This document shows positions 6,985-8,130 of a stretch of 8,130 bases of DNA, in pieces (within the stretch, counting starts at the first letter, position 1; every line of letters starts with the position of its first letter). Position numbers and translations under genes: made by a program. Below the pieces are notes generated by a model, which worked only from the letters and a program-made list of their open reading frames with translations, did not search any database and was not told the DNA's origin. The DNA comes from Spirochaetaceae bacterium. GTDB lineage: Bacteria > Spirochaetota > Spirochaetia > SZUA-6 > Bin103. The stretch covers positions 1 to 8,130 of the forward strand of contig JAPPNY010000081.1 in assembly GCA_028818385.1 (NCBI GenBank). Direction: 5' to 3'.

Positions 6985-7589
6985 GAGCCGGTCGTCAGCG
7001 GTGAAATGTCGCTCCAGCCGTACGCGACCTCGACCAGTTCCGTGCCGCCTATGGCGATCGTCTCCACCCGGACCTCCTGGCCGCCCAACGCCTCGTAGAA
7101 GTTCCGGGACGGATTGTCCGTGAGGACCCAGGTCAGCATCGAGCGCCACCCCCGGGAGAGGAACCACGAGCAGAGCGCCGCCACCAGCCGCCGTCCCACA
7201 CCGCGCCGCTGACCGGACTCGAAGAGGTAGATCGCGTACAACTCGGCGGCGTAGGCGGGAGCATTCCGCTCCGCTTCGCCGCACGCGATCTGCGGATCGT
7301 CCGAGCACGACGCGGTGCCGCTCGCCGGTGGGGCGCCGCTGCGCTCCGGTCCGCCGGAGGCGAACCCGATGATCTGCCCGTCCCGATCCTCGGCGACGAA
7401 CGCCGTCTGCCGCCGATCCGCAAGGATGCGATGCCAGCGCGCCTCCCGTTCGCCGTAGTCCAGACCGGCGAGGTGGTCGGCGGGGACGATGCCGGCGTAG
7501 GTGGAGCGCCAGCTATCGATGTGGACCTGAGCGATTCCGCGGGCGTCCGAGTCGACCGCCTGCCGTATGCGGATCCCTTGCGCTTCCAT
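6981..7589 (-). CDS. GNAT-family N-acetyltransferase, 202 aa
   Basis: It transfers an acetyl group from acetyl-CoA to an amine; the acceptor is unknown. The N-terminus IRIRQAVDSDARGIAQVHID is the typical first strand and helix, and WRSTYAGIVPADHL resembles small-molecule GNATs. FVAEDRDGQIIGFASGG (64-80) is the central strand pair. YAIYLFESGQRRGVGRRLVA (118-137) contains motif A, Gln-Arg-Arg-Gly-Val-Gly, for acetyl-CoA pyrophosphate. NFYEALGGQ (163-171) is motif B, where the Tyr is the usual general acid. Residues about 81-113 form an insert longer than usual, with Cys95 and Cys103. The ATG at 7589 was chosen because the domain starts there; the frame stays open further upstream but that part has no family character and overlaps the divergent gene. 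The ribosome binding site is weak (AGGTG, rather distant). The gene converges on the nucleoside hydrolase and is probably monocistronic. Confidence 0.9.
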   Translation of the reverse strand: MEAQGIRIRQAVDSDARGIAQVHIDSWRSTYAGIVPADHLAGLDYGEREARWHRILADRRQTAFVAEDRDGQIIGFASGGPERSGAPPASGTASCSDDPQIACGEAERNAPAYAAELYAIYLFESGQRRGVGRRLVAALCSWFLSRGWRSMLTWVLTDNPSRNFYEALGGQEVRVETIAIGGTELVEVAYGWSDISPLTTGS

Positions 7590-7660
7590 GGGCGACAGTA
7601 GCACCTGAATCGGTGGCGAACCAGCCGTACCGCGCGGCACTGAGAAGCCGAGCCTTGATC

Positions 7661-7678
7661 CGCATAAAATTTGATGCG
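7661..7678. promoter_or_regulatory. 18-bp near-perfect palindrome, candidate operator
   Basis: CGCATAAAATTTGATGCG pairs at eight of nine positions around an AAATTT centre. It sits in the 160-base spacer between the divergent GNAT gene (start 7589) and the HTH gene (start 7750), where a regulator could control either side. A TTGATC (7655-7660) directly abuts it and could serve as a -35 element, but no good -10 follows at the right distance. Autoregulation by the neighbouring HTH protein is an inference. Confidence 0.45.
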
Positions 7679-7749
7679 AATGTGTGGAATCGCCGGCAAG
7701 GTGCGACTGATCAGTGTTCGGCGGTCTCGCGTGGAGGAGAGGGACCTGT

Positions 7750-8016
7750 ATGAACGCAACCAATAGCGAGAATCTGGAACAGCGATTCGATGCTGATGAA
7801 TCGGTTCTCGATTATTTCGAGACCGATGTGGTGTTGACCGTAGAGCGGTTGGCGGATCTGGCGAGGATTCTCAACCTGTCTGCGCTGTCTCGTGAGGCGG
7901 GCATCAACGTTCAGACCCTGCAAGCGAAGATCCGGAGGCGAACACCGCTGACGGGAAGCGAGACGCGGCAGATCGTTCGCGTTCTCAAGCGCCACCATCT
8001 TGTCACGATCGAATGA
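7750..8016 (+). CDS. Small helix-turn-helix protein with antitoxin-like N-terminus, 88 aa
   Basis: The ATG at 7750 follows GGAGGAGAGGG (7732-7742), a strong ribosome binding site. A GTG at 7714 would add 12 residues but would put this site inside the gene. Residues 9-28 (LEQRFDADESVLDYFETDVV) recall the FD.GEDv.dyfD leader of BrnA/CopG-type antitoxins; I do not see the ribbon-helix-helix that normally follows. Instead, residues about 42-65 (LNLSALSREAGINVQTLQAK and on) look like a Xre/Cro-like or IHF-type helix-turn-helix: helix LSALSREAG, turn INV, recognition helix QTLQAKIRR. The C-terminus is basic (RQIVRVLKRHH). It is likely a DNA-binding regulator or an antitoxin. No toxin gene is visible upstream or in the remaining 114 bases. 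The gene is clearly more AT-rich than its neighbours, suggesting acquisition. It ends with TGA. Confidence 0.72.
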   Translation: MNATNSENLEQRFDADESVLDYFETDVVLTVERLADLARILNLSALSREAGINVQTLQAKIRRRTPLTGSETRQIVRVLKRHHLVTIE

Positions 8017-8130
8017 GTGGCATTGGCTTCACGACCCCCGGCGGCGGTGGTATCGGCGGGGTGGATCTCATCCCTCGGTAACTATTCAGCCGGGGCGGAC
8101 GGTTTGAGGCAGGTTGGGATCATGGGGCGA

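Noticed and set aside
8073..8095. CCTCGG ... CCGGGG hairpin after the HTH gene as a terminator
   Set aside because: Six pairs including one wobble, an 11-base loop and no T-run; too weak to call.
8122..8130. ATG near the right edge as the start of a further plus-strand gene
   Set aside because: Only three codons are visible and the upstream GAGG is poorly spaced, so it cannot be supported.

Overview
The window is GC-rich bacterial DNA with short intergenic gaps and Shine-Dalgarno-type starts. Two proteins, the GH32-like and the sialidase-like beta-propeller, belong to groups I associate with uncultured environmental lineages (Planctomycetes, Poribacteria/Latescibacteria-type or GC-rich Spirochaetes); no marker gene fixes the phylum. 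Two stretches, about 1-420 and 7660-8020, are visibly more AT-rich than the rest and look like acquired or decayed material.

Layout. Positions 1-590 hold no intact gene: a likely relic of an IS5-type (DDE_Tnp_4-like) transposase on the plus strand, one very small ORF with a good ribosome binding site, and about 170 bases with no assignable content. A minus-strand operon then runs leftwards from 4691: a sialidase-like beta-propeller protein (3315-4691), an 814-residue GH32-like glycosidase (859-3303), and the collapsed remains of a Gfo/Idh/MocA oxidoreductase (about 591-829) that keeps its N-terminal nucleotide-binding start and its C-terminal helix but has lost the middle. The intact operon would have combined two glycan-acting propeller proteins without signal peptides with an NAD(P)-dependent sugar oxidoreductase; this is consistent with intracellular processing of an unusual sugar, though the substrate cannot be read from sequence.

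Only 35 bases away, a plus-strand operon begins: a secreted class C beta-lactamase/esterase-family serine hydrolase (4727-6019) broken by one in-frame TGA at 5807-5809, then an intact inosine-uridine-type nucleoside hydrolase (6044-6967). A GNAT acetyltransferase (6981-7589, minus) converges on it with a 13-base gap.

After a 160-base divergent spacer holding a near-perfect 18-bp palindrome comes a small AT-richer gene (7750-8016) for an 88-residue helix-turn-helix protein whose N-terminus resembles that of some antitoxins. No partner toxin is visible before the window ends.

The most unusual aspect is gene decay: a nonsense-interrupted hydrolase, an oxidoreductase with an internal deletion, and transposase debris next to that deletion. 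I see no convincing new multi-gene system. The best candidates for a second look are the palindrome plus small HTH gene, the in-frame TGA, and the operon of two propeller proteins.
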